This document shows positions 1 through 11,837 of a stretch of DNA of 64,000 nt, piece after piece. The first letter of the stretch is position 1. Each line of letters begins with the position of its first letter. The stretch is taken from contig JAKOGI010000009.1 in the NCBI GenBank assembly GCA_029747015.1, positions 1,257,501 through 1,321,500 on the forward strand, read 5' to 3'. The position numbers and the translations under genes are program-made. The notes below the pieces were generated by a model that had not been told where the DNA came from, searched no databases, and worked only from the letters and a program-made list of their open reading frames with translations. This DNA comes from Carnegiea gigantea (taxonomy: Eukaryota; Streptophyta; Magnoliopsida; Caryophyllales; Cactaceae).

Positions 1-1640
1 AAATTATGCGTAATAGAATTACAAGAAAATAGTGGAAGCATTGTCGTGATATCGTGAACCAATGTATGAATTTACTGGAGGATGTGGATGGTGGCTTGAA
101 CCACTTGAATAACAATTCGGTTGTCACCTTTAACTTGAATATGACTGAAACCGACTTCTATAGCTGCCTTGATACATCTCACATGCTTGTAGCTTCAGAG
201 ACAAGCATACGTGCATTATGCAGAAATCTAGTGCCTGCATGAATATGAAACCTCCTCGCCGACCTCCCAGAATGTAGTCTGCGGCTACTCCTACTTCAGA
301 TAAAGTGGATGCTGTCGCAATTTAATTATTAAAATCACCTAGAGGGGGATCCCACCTTACAAATCTGATGCGTTTTGAGACTCGAAGCAGATGAAGTGGA
401 TGGTATACATGAGGATATATAATGCAAATAACATTGTTGCCTCTCTACTCAATTGCGTTTTGTCTTTGTAAGTGATCCCATTGGCTGAGGTAGGTAATTA
501 TAAAAAAAAAATAGTGGCATTACGACTCTTCCAGATGCTCCACAAAAGGACACCAATGTGCAAAATGTTAGCCACTCGGGCTAAATGAAAATCATGTTGA
601 GACTTCATGAATTAAAGCATGTAAATTGGAGAATGGATATTGATGAATCCATCGCTATTGGACCGTCATATTCCAAACTTAGGATAAAAAAGACAATTTG
701 TATCTTCAATGAGCGATAGGCAAGCTGGCCAAACAGGATCCAACTGTAAGCCTCTACGTAAAATATTGCCTCAAGGAGGTAAAATATTATGACACAATTG
801 CCATAATTAAGAAAATCCTAATTTTGGGCATAGTATCCAATTTCCAAATCCAAAAGGCTACTGGTTCATAGAGAAGTTTTCATGGGCTTTCTAAGGGGTA
901 GATTTTGTGGAAAACTTACCATTTCCAGTGAGAACACAACAAAACCTGCTGTCCATATTCGTAAACGGAATTGAATAGCTAATACATGTTGGACGATTGG
1001 GTAAGGCAAAACTTGAACTAGCTTATGTATATCCCAAGTTTTATCAGGGGTAATTAACTCACTGACTTCATTGTCAAGATCAGTTAGATATCCAAATCTA
1101 TTTGCAGTAACTCAGCCAAACTAGGCTCATGACACCCAGCATCATACCAAAATGTTATATTCTTTCCATTCCCTAGCTGCTATCGAGTACCTTGCCGTAT
1201 AAAATCACAAGTGTGCAACATGCATTTCCAAACCCTAGTGTTGGATTCCTTCTTTTTACATGAATAGAATGGGTCTGCATTTGTTTAATCTATAAATTAT
1301 CTAGCCTAATGAGAAATTTCCATGTAATTTTGTTAATGAATGCTTTATTGACAGCAACTGTCTTTCTCAGACCCAAACCATCATAGGTTTACATTTTGTA
1401 TCCCAAATTCAATCTAAATTATGAGAAACTGAAGGTGGCAGTCGAAAACATTGCATAGTATGAGTTGGTAAATGTTTCATATTCAATTGAATGAGAACCG
1501 TGCTGCTAGCTTTAGACCAAGAGACCATCTTTCAAATAGCTAGCTTAGATTTGGCCTTTTTGACTATGTCCTGAATAAATCAGGAGCCAAATGACCATGA
1601 AAGACATAACATCCCAGATAATTTTTCTGTAGATGAGCCA
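1..1640 (-). mobile_element. Decayed L1-type LINE, C-terminal half of the RT ORF
   Basis: Read on the minus strand with many stops and frame changes. From high to low coordinates I see a YLG..HG stretch near 1620-1590, then GGLGLRK-like and NKAFI-like text near 1380-1330, then GNGK..FWYDA (about 1190-1150), LTGNGKFS (about 950-920), LWQLCHN..LP..GN.LRRGL.LDP (about 805-740), LLWSIWKSRNATIF (about 550-510), and RNase H-like VGFSHIQV.GDNRIVIQVVQ (about 160-70). This is the known order for plant L1-type elements: end of reverse transcriptase, zf-RVT zinc-binding region, RNase H. The element runs off the left edge, so its 3' end is outside the window. No open frame survives, so it is a dead copy. 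The small plus-strand frame at 54-242 lies antisense to it and is not a gene. Confidence 0.8.
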
Positions 1641-3599
1641 TGGAGAATGTTAAAAAACTCCCGCAACTCGGTCCTCATTAAAATTGATAATTGACCAATT
1701 GTATAGATATAGTTTTTACATGAATGGCAGCAGTGCATGGGGAGTGTTGGATGAAGAATCGATTGGTTTAGTCTTTGCTTAAATTTCTTGTAACTTGTTT
1801 AACATACACAATTGACGAAACTTTTTTTTTTTTGGTGACAGAAGCAACTAAAGAAACTTACCACTACAACAACAACGATAACAATTTCCAATATAGATCC
1901 TATTTTCACGAGGTTTGGAGAGATCCCGATGTAGGTAACCTTACTTCTACAGACATCACTGCTCACAAGACAGGTCAATTCCAAAAGACCTATATAAAAA
2001 AAATTTAAAAAAAATTTAAAAAATTTTGAAGTTGAAACCTTCATAGACACAAGTAACGTACAAAGAAGTACTTGAAAACAACATAAAATATAAAACAGTA
2101 GAAGAGAGGTAAGTACTATACCTCAATCAAATCAAAATGGGATAATAATAACTCTGTGAAGGGCAATGTGACTGCTGATATACACCAATACTGCAAACAA
2201 AAGACAAAAAAGGCCATTGCAGCACAACTACAATCCTGCCAATCAATAACCAATGAAATACTGAGAAGCAAGTTACCTATGATACACCACCTCAATCCTA
2301 GATCTTCATATACTCTTATCCTGAGCTATGTCTTCTATTAACTATAAAAATTTCGAATCGTGTTTAATCACATCTTTCCAGCTTCTCTTTGATCGTCATC
2401 TGCCTCTTCGATACTCCAAAAAGTTAATTGTTTCACATCTTCTTACTAGTACATCTACACTCCTCCTCTTACATGACCATACTTGCCACTACTATAATTA
2501 AAAAACAGCAACATATAATTAAACTCAAGTATTGACGACACTTTACCCAAATTTTTGGATTCCTCATTGGTCTCATCTAGATAAGGTATTACAATATTAG
2601 GTTTACTTATACACAATCTTTCTGTTAACTTGACTCTATTACTATAACACAAAGAAGTGAACGATTGTTCAGTGAGACATCTTATTTCACTTCACTAAAA
2701 TCAAAAGTTGCGGGAAAAAAAAAAGAAAGAAGTTTCTTAACAAATGAGAAATTTACAAGAAAAAAAAATTGGAAAAAAAAGATATTGACAATTGGTTTCT
2801 TCAATTCTCGAAGACAATAATAAATGCTCCTTTTTCTTACAAAAATGATACCATTACGATGCAAGGATGTTTTTATAATTAATCTTTTTTCATATATAGT
2901 TTGTTAAGATAAATTTTAATGTGCCATAAATTTCAATTTGAAATATGAATTAATGTGATATTTAAGAATACACTAAAAGAAGTAAGTATTTCTTTCTAAA
3001 AAAATTATTTTATAAAACTATTTTAGTGATGTATATGCTACATATTCTTCATTTCTTATATTAAAGTCTCTTGGAACTCTCTTATGCCAAAAATAGTTTA
3101 TTTTGTTAAGATTTCATAATTTTCAATGGGCACTTTAGGTACCATTACATAAATGTACATTAGTTAATTTAGTGGAATCAAGGAGGGGAAAAAAAGACGA
3201 AGACGAAGACGAAGATGAAGATGTATACTTTACCAAAACTAAAAGGGAGTATTTGATTGGAGAATTTTAAAAAAAAAGTGGATAAACGTATATAGAGAGT
3301 TAAATATATGCAATCAACTTTTACGTTACAGCTCTCCTATAACAGATTTTATCCATTTACGAGCCTTGAACCCAAGACCTTACTTAAGAAAAATAAGTGT
3401 CAAACCACTTGAACCAATTTGTGTTGATAGATGAATAATCTTGTAGTCAAGGGCATTGAAACAATTGGGCAGAAACATATGTAGCTAGTCAAAGATCTAT
3501 ATAGTAATATGGTAGATTTTGTAGGATTAGGTCTGTTTCCTCTTTTTATAGGCGTTGTCCATAAATCTTGAAGGTAGAGTTTTCAAAGTCTGATTTCAA
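1641..3599. other. AT-rich intergenic stretch, no gene recognised
   Basis: About 2 kb with short open frames only, none with a recognisable domain. It contains A- and T-runs and a short GAAGAC-type repeat near 3195-3220. I see no RNA gene or promoter I can support. Confidence 0.5.
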
Positions 3600-3838
3600 T
3601 TTTTTTTTTTCCTTTTTTGGTACAAAAGAGGAGCGTCCATTAATTCCTATTCAATGTAGGCTAAGCGACCCCTACGTTATCTGCCATCAAAAGATTTATA
3701 ACCAAACAAGGAGAAATTCCCATGTTTACTGAGTAGTCCGCTACTTGATTGAATTCACGAAAACAATTTGAGACCTTCACCTCATCGAACCTCCTCAGCA
3801 AGAATCCCTCCTTTTCGCTTGGTATTTTCTCCACATTT
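3600..3838 (-). mobile_element. LINE 3'-end scrap with an internal deletion (RNase H fragment)
   Basis: The minus-strand frame 3855-3661 reads IPSEKEGFLLRRFDE followed directly by VKVSNCFREFNQVADYSVNMG. In the longer LINE at 20.4-24.3 kb the matching pieces are [15 protein letters not shown] (about 21.1 kb) and IKVTHCYREANQVADKFANLG (about 20.6 kb), several hundred bases apart. This copy therefore joins two regions across a deletion while keeping the frame. Its 3' end is shared with the long copy: a T-run on the plus strand at 3600-3620 (an A tail on the element strand), then GGTACAAAAGAGGAGC, against GGGTGCAAAAGAGGGGC at 20434-20450. A MITE begins at its upstream side. Confidence 0.75.
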
Positions 3839-4170
3839 GGGCATGTTCTTTTCATTGAGAAATATGAATTGGTAAATAGGTAAAGTTGATTGAGATTAGT
3901 AAAAGATGGTTGAAGGAGGTTGAAGTGATTATCTTTTTATTGAAATGAGTTGAAGTGGGTTGAAGTTGGTTGAGGTAGATTGACGTAAATTGAACTGGGT
4001 TGAAGTTAATTGAAGTGGGTTAATTTTTTTTTTTTAGTATGATGGGTAGAAGTTGGTTAAAATAGTGAAAATTGGGTTGAAATTAGTTGAAATGGATTGA
4101 AGTTGATTTTTTTTTTTTAATTGAAGTTCATAAAGTGGGTTGATGTGAGTTGAAGTGAATTGAAGTGGGT
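3839..4170. mobile_element. MITE of the GGTTGAAGT-repeat family, right end missing
   Basis: The left end GGGCATGTTCTTTTCATTG at 3839 matches the terminal repeat of the other family members. The interior is degenerate GGTTGAAGT/GGTTGAAAT units with T-runs, exactly as in the copies at 18136 and 49345. The repeat-like interior stops near 4170 without the expected CGAAAAGAACAGGCC-type right end, so this copy is truncated. It sits in the LINE scrap, with TTT just before it. Confidence 0.65.
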
Positions 4171-4488
4171 ATACGGGAAAAATTTTTCAGGAGATCCATC
4201 TAAGATATTCCATAACAAACACGCTTAACTGTGAAGTTTTTAAGAGTGATTCTCCAAAAATAATGGCACACAGTTGGTAATATAAGTAGCCATGTCAAGT
4301 GTTTTAAACTTTCCCTTAGCCACTATTTGGGGTATTACATTTGCACACACTTGAATAATACGTTCTTATTGTGCCTCATAAATGACCAATTTGGGAGTCC
4401 TCTCGACCGGAGGTCCACACTCAAAATCCTCTCCTCCTAGGTGTTTGCCCATGGTTTGCCTGCCCATTGGTGTTGCTCCTCGGGGCAT

Positions 4489-4502
4489 GCTCTTTGATAC
4501 CA
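4489..4502 (-). mobile_element. tRNA-iMet primer-binding-site-like motif
   Basis: GCTCTTTGATACCA is one base away from the complement of the usual plant copia/TRIM primer-binding site TGGTATCAGAGC. The next bases to the right begin TGTATT, as an LTR edge would if the element reads on the minus strand. I could not find a second LTR, so this may be a remnant or chance. Confidence 0.3.
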
Positions 4503-4525
4503 TCTGTATTCTCCCAATTTTTATT

Positions 4526-4625
4526 GGATGTCTCCGAGTTCTTAATTGATTGCATTGTTGGTCGTTGATGTGTTATTCCGATTGTATAGGATGTCTCCGA
4601 GTTGTTAATTGGTTGCATTGTTGGG
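4526..4625. repeat. Short direct repeat, two copies 63 bp apart
   Basis: The string GGATGTCTCCGAGTT occurs at 4526 and again at 4589, each followed by (C/G)TTAATTG(A/G)TTGCATTGTTGG. Each copy is about 37 bp and differs at two positions. It lies next to the primer-binding-site-like motif and could be part of a decayed LTR. Confidence 0.6.
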
Positions 4626-5369
4626 CTTGAATGAATCTCAACCCCTCAAGTACGATTTATAATAACATGTAAATCTTTTTAATAAAAAAATTATACAAAT
4701 TTTACGAATCTGTTTACGAAGATTTACACCAAGAAGTATCAATAAATGAGAGATGATGAGTATTCAACAAGATAGGAATTAGTATTCTTGAGTGCAATGT
4801 TAGCTTTCGGTTACTCGGAAAACAATGTTTACTCTAGATTCTATAAAAAACATAATCCTACTTTGCTTAATCATCATAAATTTGTAACTAGGGTATTGAC
4901 AAAATTGCCTAAAATATAGATTCATAACTCCCCTAAAATCACATCTTCTCTCAAATTATGTTTGGCCATATCGTCCTGAACACAAAATGTAAGAGAAAAT
5001 GTTATCTTGATGGGATTGCTTGGCTTTGACAAGTGTATTTTCTTCAAAGATTGTGGCTTTTATGGGCTATGCCTATGTGCATGGGAGGGGCCAGATTTGA
5101 GATTTAGAGAAGAAAGCATTAAGAAAGTGCACTATCGGTGCATGACAACTAGAAAATTGTCAAATGGGCACTATCAAAGTGGGACCAGATTGCCCATTTT
5201 TTATTAAGTTGGTAAACCCATCTTCTTTATCACAATTTAGGGGGGAAAAAAAAATTTAAGGCCAAAAAAAAAGTATTAATTATTCCCATGACTATCCAAT
5301 CTATAATAATATATTGAAATTCTGGGCAGATAGTTTGGGAGATTTCCCTAATCTGTCGCAGTCTACTGA

Positions 5370-5895
5370 TTGGGTCTGAGTTGTCCCAATTCATTTATTT
5401 TTTCTTCCAGCAAATTAAAATTAAAAAAAAAAAAAGCTCCAATCCTTCACTTTAATTTCATGAGAGAGAGAGAGAAAGAGAGACTGAGAGTGTCATTGAT
5501 GTCTACAACAGAAAGCACCAATCATACAGGGGAGAATCTAGACCATCTCTCACATTTTTGGGAAACACCCTTCATCTCAATTTATCTTAGGACAAAATCC
5601 TCACAAAATCCAAAAGCAAAAAAATGTGAAAAGGGGAAGGCATTTGTGATATGTCCTTTGCCCTTCATTCTTGGTTTGTTGGTTTCTTCAGATTTCTTCT
5701 TCTCTTTCTGTCTTGGCTTGTTTGTGTTTCTCAGAAGAAGGAGATTCTGGCTCAGCAGATCCAATGCTGCAATTTTGCCCCTTTTTGAGCCTGTCAAACC
5801 AATGAAGACATCTATTTTAAGGATTTTGAAGGGTACCCATTTCAAGTTCTCTGGGTTTTCAGGATTTTAAGAGGATTTTAGAATCTGGGTTTGAG
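5370..5895 (+). other. Probable 5'UTR exon of the DUF863 gene
   Basis: Pyrimidine- and GA-rich leader-like sequence (GAGAGAGAGAGAAAGAGAG near 5463, TTCTTCTTCTCTTTCTG near 5694) ends in a good donor, TTTGAG|GTAAAC, at 5895/5896. An open frame crosses it, but its protein has no known features and would need unusual composition, so I treat it as leader. The transcription start is not determined. Confidence 0.45.
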
Positions 5896-7380
5896 GTAAA
5901 CTCCTGAATTCTGCCTAAATTTGGCTTGTTTTTAACTCTAGTTTGTTTTTAAGATATGGGTTTCTGAGTATGAATCTGGGTTTTTGTGTTGAAGCTGTTT
6001 GATCTTCTTGTGTCTATGGATTTGGCAATTGGGTAGCTATCTGATTACAGTTTTTCACAGTTCTGTCCTGTTAAGAGCTGTTATCTTTGGTTTTCTTCTT
6101 CATCTGCAAGTCTCTTCTTTCCATCTCTCTCTCTCTCGTTTCTCTCTTTGCTGTGACAGCAATGCAGAGATTGAGATTTGATGTTTTGGAATCTGAGAAA
6201 GGCATGAAAGCACAGACTCTAATATTGATATAGTGACTTTCTTCGTTGTCTTTTGATCCTCTCTTTATCTCTCTCCCCTTCTTCACCTACAAAAATGGTT
6301 TATTTGTTTTTGTATCAGGATCTTTTACTGTATGAGTCTTTTCTTCTTTTCTTTTTTTTCTTTATTCAACCAAATCTGCTCAATAAAGCTTTAAACTCCT
6401 CTGTTTATACCTCCCATTGATTCATGAAGCCTCTACTTGCGCCTTTCTGTTTCCAACCTCCTTTTCTAGCTGATTTGTTTGTTGACCTTTGTGTTCTTGG
6501 CACAAATTTCCCTTTTTACCCCCCTTCTATTGCATTTGATATGTGTCTCTCTCTAAAAGCTTTTATGGTAGTAATTCTAGTTTCTTTAGTATTGAAATGG
6601 ATGTTAGGTGTTCAAGAACCATGTCAATCAAAAGTTTAAGCTGATGGTTGAAGGCTTAGGAATAGGTTTATATACTAACACGCCCTCTCACGCGAATGTC
6701 CTTTGGACTTGAAGCGTAAATGCTGCAAATAAATCAATATGGGGCCTGCTGAGATTCGAACTTGAGAACTCTCGCTCAGAAAGGCTCTGATATCATGTTC
6801 AAGAATCATCTCAACCAAAAGTTTAAGCTGATGGTTGAAGGCTAAGGAATAGGTTTATCTTCTAACACTAGGTATCCAGAGTTTCAAACTTGATGTCTAG
6901 TGCAAAAAAGTCAGAGGGGGTATGAGGAGACAGCTGAATTTGCACATTGCATTCAGGTCCAGTTGTGGGATTCTGATAATTCTTTGAACATTTTGCACGT
7001 TTATGGCCTAAAATGATGTGTTTGAGTGTCCACACGTATATCCAACTGTCGAGTATCCGACATGGGTGTGTGAAGTGAAATGGGAAATCTGAGTAACGTA
7101 GACTAGTCCCAATCAAATTTACGATGGATTATCAATGCAAGGGTTAAACTCAAGGCTGACTATTTTGGGAAAGTTTGTTTAGCATATGTTCTTAGTTGGT
7201 AGTTGTCCAAGTTGTAACATGCATAATCTTATGACGGCCAAAGGTTAGATTCTTGTCTTTTTGGGTTGAGCTGACTACTATAGGTTTAAGCTTTTAGGTT
7301 CTATGCATCTAGGGAAAGAGAGGGGGTAAAGTATCTTGTAACTAGGTTATTTTGTCTGTGTTTGTGTTCATGTTATTTAG
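5896..7380 (+). other. Probable 5'UTR intron of the DUF863 gene
   Basis: Inferred from the donor at 5896 (GTAAAC) and an acceptor TGTTATTTAG at 7371-7380, 38 bp before the start codon. An alternative acceptor (ACTATCAG/CAG) lies at about 7403-7411. The interval is T-rich, as plant introns are, and carries a miniature LTR element at 6609-6867. Confidence 0.45.
6609..6867 (-). mobile_element. TRIM/SMART-type miniature LTR retrotransposon
   Basis: Two 72-bp direct repeats, 6609-6680 and 6796-6867, both run TGTTCAAGAA...CTAACA (TG...CA ends) and differ at only a few positions. Directly next to the right repeat, 6784-6795 reads GCTCTGATATCA, one base from the complement of the tRNA-iMet primer-binding site. 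The element therefore reads on the minus strand. Flanking 5-mers are TTAGG (6604-6608) and CTAGG (6868-6872), a target duplication with one change. The 115-bp interior has no coding capacity. Total length is 259 bp, in the range of the smallest known LTR elements. Confidence 0.85.
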
Positions 7381-7418
7381 GTTGATAACATGTTCACAAT
7401 ACTATCAGCAGGGCCATT

Positions 7419-9608
7419 ATGCAGTGTCAGAGCTACTTTCCTCTGTATAGCTTGCATTATGATCTTAATGTGGACAATAATGGCGGTGTTGGACCCATCA
7501 ATGGCATCCTGCATAGTACGCATTACAACAATTGTGTGTCATCTTTGCCAGCTGCAGAGTTCCTGCGTCAAACAATTCTCACGCATGAGGCTACATTTAG
7601 AGATCAGGTAACAATTTAACTTACATTGTTGAATAGTTTAAATCTGTGTTGGAGCTAAATTCAGTTTAATTCTATTCCCACTGAAGCTTCTTGATGTTTT
7701 GCTGTCTAGGTTCAAGAACTTCACCGCCTTTATAGAAGACAGAAGGAACTGATGGGTGAAATCAAAAGCAAAGGACCGTACATGAATAATCTTCACTTAG
7801 GACCCCAATGCTCAGATTCTTTCTCAGCAAAATTTGGTCAAAATACTTTAGGCAATGGTGGCAGTTTGAAAAATGTGCCTGATCGAGAATCTAAGGGCAA
7901 GAAAATTGGGAGAAAGTTCTTGGATCTTGAGCTTCCTGCTGAAGAGTACATTGACATTGAAGAACAGGATGATGATGCACAATTTCCTAAGACTCCTAAT
8001 TCCACAGGTCTTTCCTCAAATATGCCATCAAAGGCTGTGGTCGAGACTGATCTTACAGCTTCTAGTGCTAATAAATGGTTGGATCCTATTTCGCAAGGAG
8101 GCTCCCCAAGTTCGAGTTCTTTTGCACAGATTAAAACTAATTTGGCCGACTTAAATGAGCCCCTGATAACAATTGAGTTGGAAGATAGGATTCCCAAAGG
8201 AATGGATTCTGGCCTGGAATTCTCAGAGAGGAATCATGATCTGTTGAACAGGTGCAATGGTAAATCAGATGGTGCTTCCAATGAGGCACATTCTGAAGTT
8301 CATCCAGGTTCCCCTCTGAGAAAACCCAACATAAAGGTGGAGAATCCATCCTTGGTTGGGGGACTTCTGTGCTTCAACAATCAATCAGTTAATGCAACTT
8401 CAAGGTCCTTGAAAAACAGCTGTTTGGAGTCAGTATCAAAGGATTCTGCACCATCTGTGGCTTGTGATCCCTCGAAGCATGTCAATGGCTTAAGTTTCTT
8501 TGATTTGAACTCTGATGTAGTTGAAGAGCTGGAATTCACTCATAGTAATACTTGGAGTAGCAAAACTTTCAAGGAAGTTGATATAGACAGGAAAGATGTG
8601 ATACCTTTATCATGTGAAGATGCTGTGAGTCCAAGTGGGAGCAAAAAAAGCAGACTAATTGACATCAATTTGCCGTGTAATCCCACTACAGAGGGAGAGC
8701 AACCCATCATTGAAGATGATTTTGTTGGATGTGATGACAAGAACCCTGCTCAGATAAACTTGAACCTGTCAATGAATGATGACGGGTCACCTCCAAAGTC
8801 TTCATTTTTAGAGAAAACTTCATTAGAAATAGATTTAGAGGCACCTCCAAGCCCAGAAGTGGAGGAGCGCCCTCCACCTCGAGGAGATTCTGAAGAGACT
8901 CAGCCGGAGGCTCCCCTTCATATTGCCACCCCAGAAGATGGTAATGACTCCTTCGAGGAACTTGTGAAGAATGCAGCAGAAGCCATTGTCTCCATAGCGT
9001 CATCTAAACCTCAAAGATGTCCTGAGAAATGTGCATCCCCTCACACAGGGACCCTAGAATGGTTTGCAGGGTTAGTTCATTCGATTTCCAGTGATCTTGT
9101 AACTGATTTTAGAACACCGATGTTTGAGGATGCCAACATGCTTGATGAGTTTGAGGCTATGACCTTGAATCAGACTGCAATGAAAGAGGAAGAGTATTGG
9201 TGCCAAAACAATGTCCAAGTCGAGAGCTTTTCCTATTCAATGCCACCAATTGGGCAGACGAGGAAAGGAAGAACTCGGAGATCAAAGAGGAAGGACTTTC
9301 AAAAAGAAGTCCTGCCTTCTCTAGCTTCTCTTTCAAGGTACGAAGTCACAGAAGATATTCAGATGATCGAAGGGTTAATGGAGGCTGCTGGTACTCCTTG
9401 GCATCTAAGTAGGACAAGGAGAGGCTGTCGAGTGGGAAGGAAACCCCGGGCAACAAAGCCAGAGTGTTCTACATTTGATAGGCCGGTATTAGAGCCAAAG
9501 GGTGGGGCCCTTATAGGGTGGGGAAAGGCTAATAGACGGCCTAGAGGGCAGAGGAGCCCAGCTAGTCCTTCATCTGTGCTGTCAAAATGGCTCGAGTATG
9601 TGATCTGA
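7419..9608 (+). CDS. DUF863 family protein (695 aa, two coding exons)
   Basis: Exons 7419-7607 and 7710-9608; donor CAG|GTAACA, acceptor GTCTAG|GTTCAA, phase 0. The start at 7419 gives MQCQSYFPLYSLHYDLN, like the N-terminus of Arabidopsis DUF863 proteins (At1g69360 group, from memory). Residues about 48-83 (FLRQTILTHEATFRDQ then VQELHRLYRRQKELMGEIK) span the splice site and look helical/coiled. Conserved blocks follow: LDLEL at 134-138, a canonical LxLxL EAR-type repression motif; FDLN near 327; IDINLPC near 381; INLNL at 412-416; FEELVKNAAEAIVSIASSK near 478; LEWFAGLVHSISSDL near 511; and a basic TRRGCRVGRKPRA tail block near 632. The first exon lies upstream of the long frame and is easily missed. 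Family function is poorly known; the acidic/basic blocks and EAR-like motifs suggest a nuclear role, which is inference. Confidence 0.9.
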
Positions 9609-10151
9609 ATTTGATCAAGTGTTCATACATTCCCTACATAGGATGGTAATCTTAATTTGTGCATGGTTTACGCTGCTATGCATTTAGACTGTTGAGACTT
9701 GACTATATTTCTATCACTAGATTTTGCTTGGCTCATTGCCTAGGGACTGTGTCTAATCTGACAGTTCCCAATTAGAACTTTTGTATCCGAAAACAAAAAG
9801 ACTTAACCTAAAAGAGGTGGTTCTGTACAATTTGTGCCTGGATAATGGATTAATTTTTTTGACATTATCCATATCCAGTGGTAAGTTTTATGTATTTCGT
9901 GCTGGGACTCTTAGCTACGCGAATCGTTTCTATGATAATTTTGTCATCCTTTTCATGCAGAGTGGACGTCCAGTGCTCATAATCATGTGCAAGTGTGAGA
10001 GTGTTCCGTCCATAACCATTAGTGCCAAGTGTTACATAGATGATGAAATGCACTTCTTGTGTAGTCATGCTATCCCTTTGTCTCCCTTAGAGGGTATCCT
10101 TTTTTAAAAAAGAAAAAGAAAAGAATTTTGGTGAAAGTAGTTTCTTACATG
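9609..10151 (+). other. 3'UTR and downstream flank of the DUF863 gene
   Basis: No gene. The first few hundred bases are likely 3'UTR; I could not fix the poly(A) site. Confidence 0.4.
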
Positions 10152-10208
<57 letters not shown>

Positions 10209-10223
10209 TATACATATACACAC

Positions 10224-10284
<61 letters not shown>
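10152..10284. repeat. (TA)n microsatellite, imperfect
   Basis: Nearly pure TA dinucleotides with a short interruption (ACATACACACATA type) around 10206-10225. Open frames through it encode only alternating Tyr-Ile and are not genes. Confidence 0.95.
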
Positions 10285-10285
<1 letters not shown>

Positions 10286-10727
10286 CTGTTATGACCTATT
10301 AATGTCGGTCGTAACATATTAAAATGGACTTTAGCATTTTAAAAACCTTATAACTTGAATATTGAATGCATATCTTTCTTCTTTTCTTTTTTCACATTCG
10401 TGCTGTATTTATTTACAACCACATTGTCGAAGATGTAAGCTACTCCACCTTTCAACCTTGCCATCTGAGTTCTACTCTTCCGGGGTTGGGCGGGTACAAA
10501 TGTCTTGCAGATGCAAATATTTGTATGTTAGGTTGGTGGCCTATATTTTTACCCGAGCTTTAATATTACTCCCTCCTTTGACCTGTTAAAGGTTCACTAC
10601 AGACCTGATCAAATTGAAGGTCGGGTAGGGTCATGAGAGTCGGTACACAGAATTTTTTCGACCATGACCTACTTGACCCTCATGCAGGTCGACATACCCT
10701 TGATGCTGGCCCTGACCCTGCTTACCA

Positions 10728-11083
<356 letters not shown>

Positions 11084-11520
11084 CACGCGGGGCCACGGAA
11101 AAGCCCCATTTTTCCTTCATTTCTTTTTAAATAGTTTGAGGGCATGGTGAGTGACGCTTGCCCCTATATCTGGCAGGGCCCTTTTGGTGACAGTTGCATC
11201 ACTCAAGTGTCATTATGAGGCTGCTGTTTGGGGATGCATCAACTGAATCTATGAAGCATCATCCACTGTAAAAATGGGCACACCTGAAAGGTACGGTTTT
11301 TTTTCCACCCTACAATTTAGCATCCACTGTTCCAACTTACAAATGCTACATCTTTCCCTTGACATGGACCGCTCATGCCATATTCTCACTTAAACAGTAC
11401 AAAACCCAGTCCCACTTACCAACATGAGCTGCTTTGCAGTATGAGTTATGTATACAGTAAGTTTTTTTAATACAAGAGAGATGAATTTGCCTGGACTTTT
11501 TTTTTTTTTTCCATGACTCA
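11084..11520. other. Intergenic, nothing recognised
   Basis: About 440 bp of non-coding sequence between the microsatellite and the MITE at 11521. Confidence 0.4.
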
Positions 11521-11837
11521 AGGGTTGTTCTTTTTGTTGGTAAGTTGGAAGTGATAAAAAAATAAAGTTGATTAAGGTATATTGAAGTGGATTAAAATTG
11601 ATATTTTTTATTAAAGTAGGTTGAAATAAGTTGAAGTAACTTAAAGTGGGTTGAAGTTGGTATATTTTTTGAAGTTGGTTAAAATAGTAAGAATAAAATT
11701 TTGAAAGAGGTGGATTAAAATTGGCTGAAGTGGATTGAAATTGATCGAAATTGGTATTTCTTATTAAAGTGGGTTAAAGTGGAGTGAAGTGGGTTAAAAT
11801 TGATAAATTGAAAAAGATCAACAAAAAGAACAGATCC
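11521..11837. mobile_element. MITE, GGTTGAAGT-repeat family, TSD TCA
   Basis: The left end AGGGTTGTTCTTTTTGTTGG and right end CAACAAAAAGAACAGATCC are inverted repeats with a few mismatches. The flanks are TCA on both sides (11518-11520 and 11838-11840). The 317-bp interior is degenerate GGTTGAAGT/GGATTGAAAT units with TATTTTTTATT spacers. No coding capacity. Confidence 0.8.

Larger units (their letters stand above)
4171..5369. other. Intergenic, with possible retroelement debris
   Basis: No convincing gene. A primer-binding-site-like string and a short tandem duplication near 4.5 kb are listed separately. The remainder up to the DUF863 leader is AT-rich and includes the promoter region of that gene, in which I could not fix a TATA box. 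Confidence 0.4.

Noticed and set aside
5370..5870. 166-codon plus-strand frame as a separate gene
   Set aside because: No domain; begins in homopolymer-rich sequence, and lies where the DUF863 leader exon and its donor are expected.
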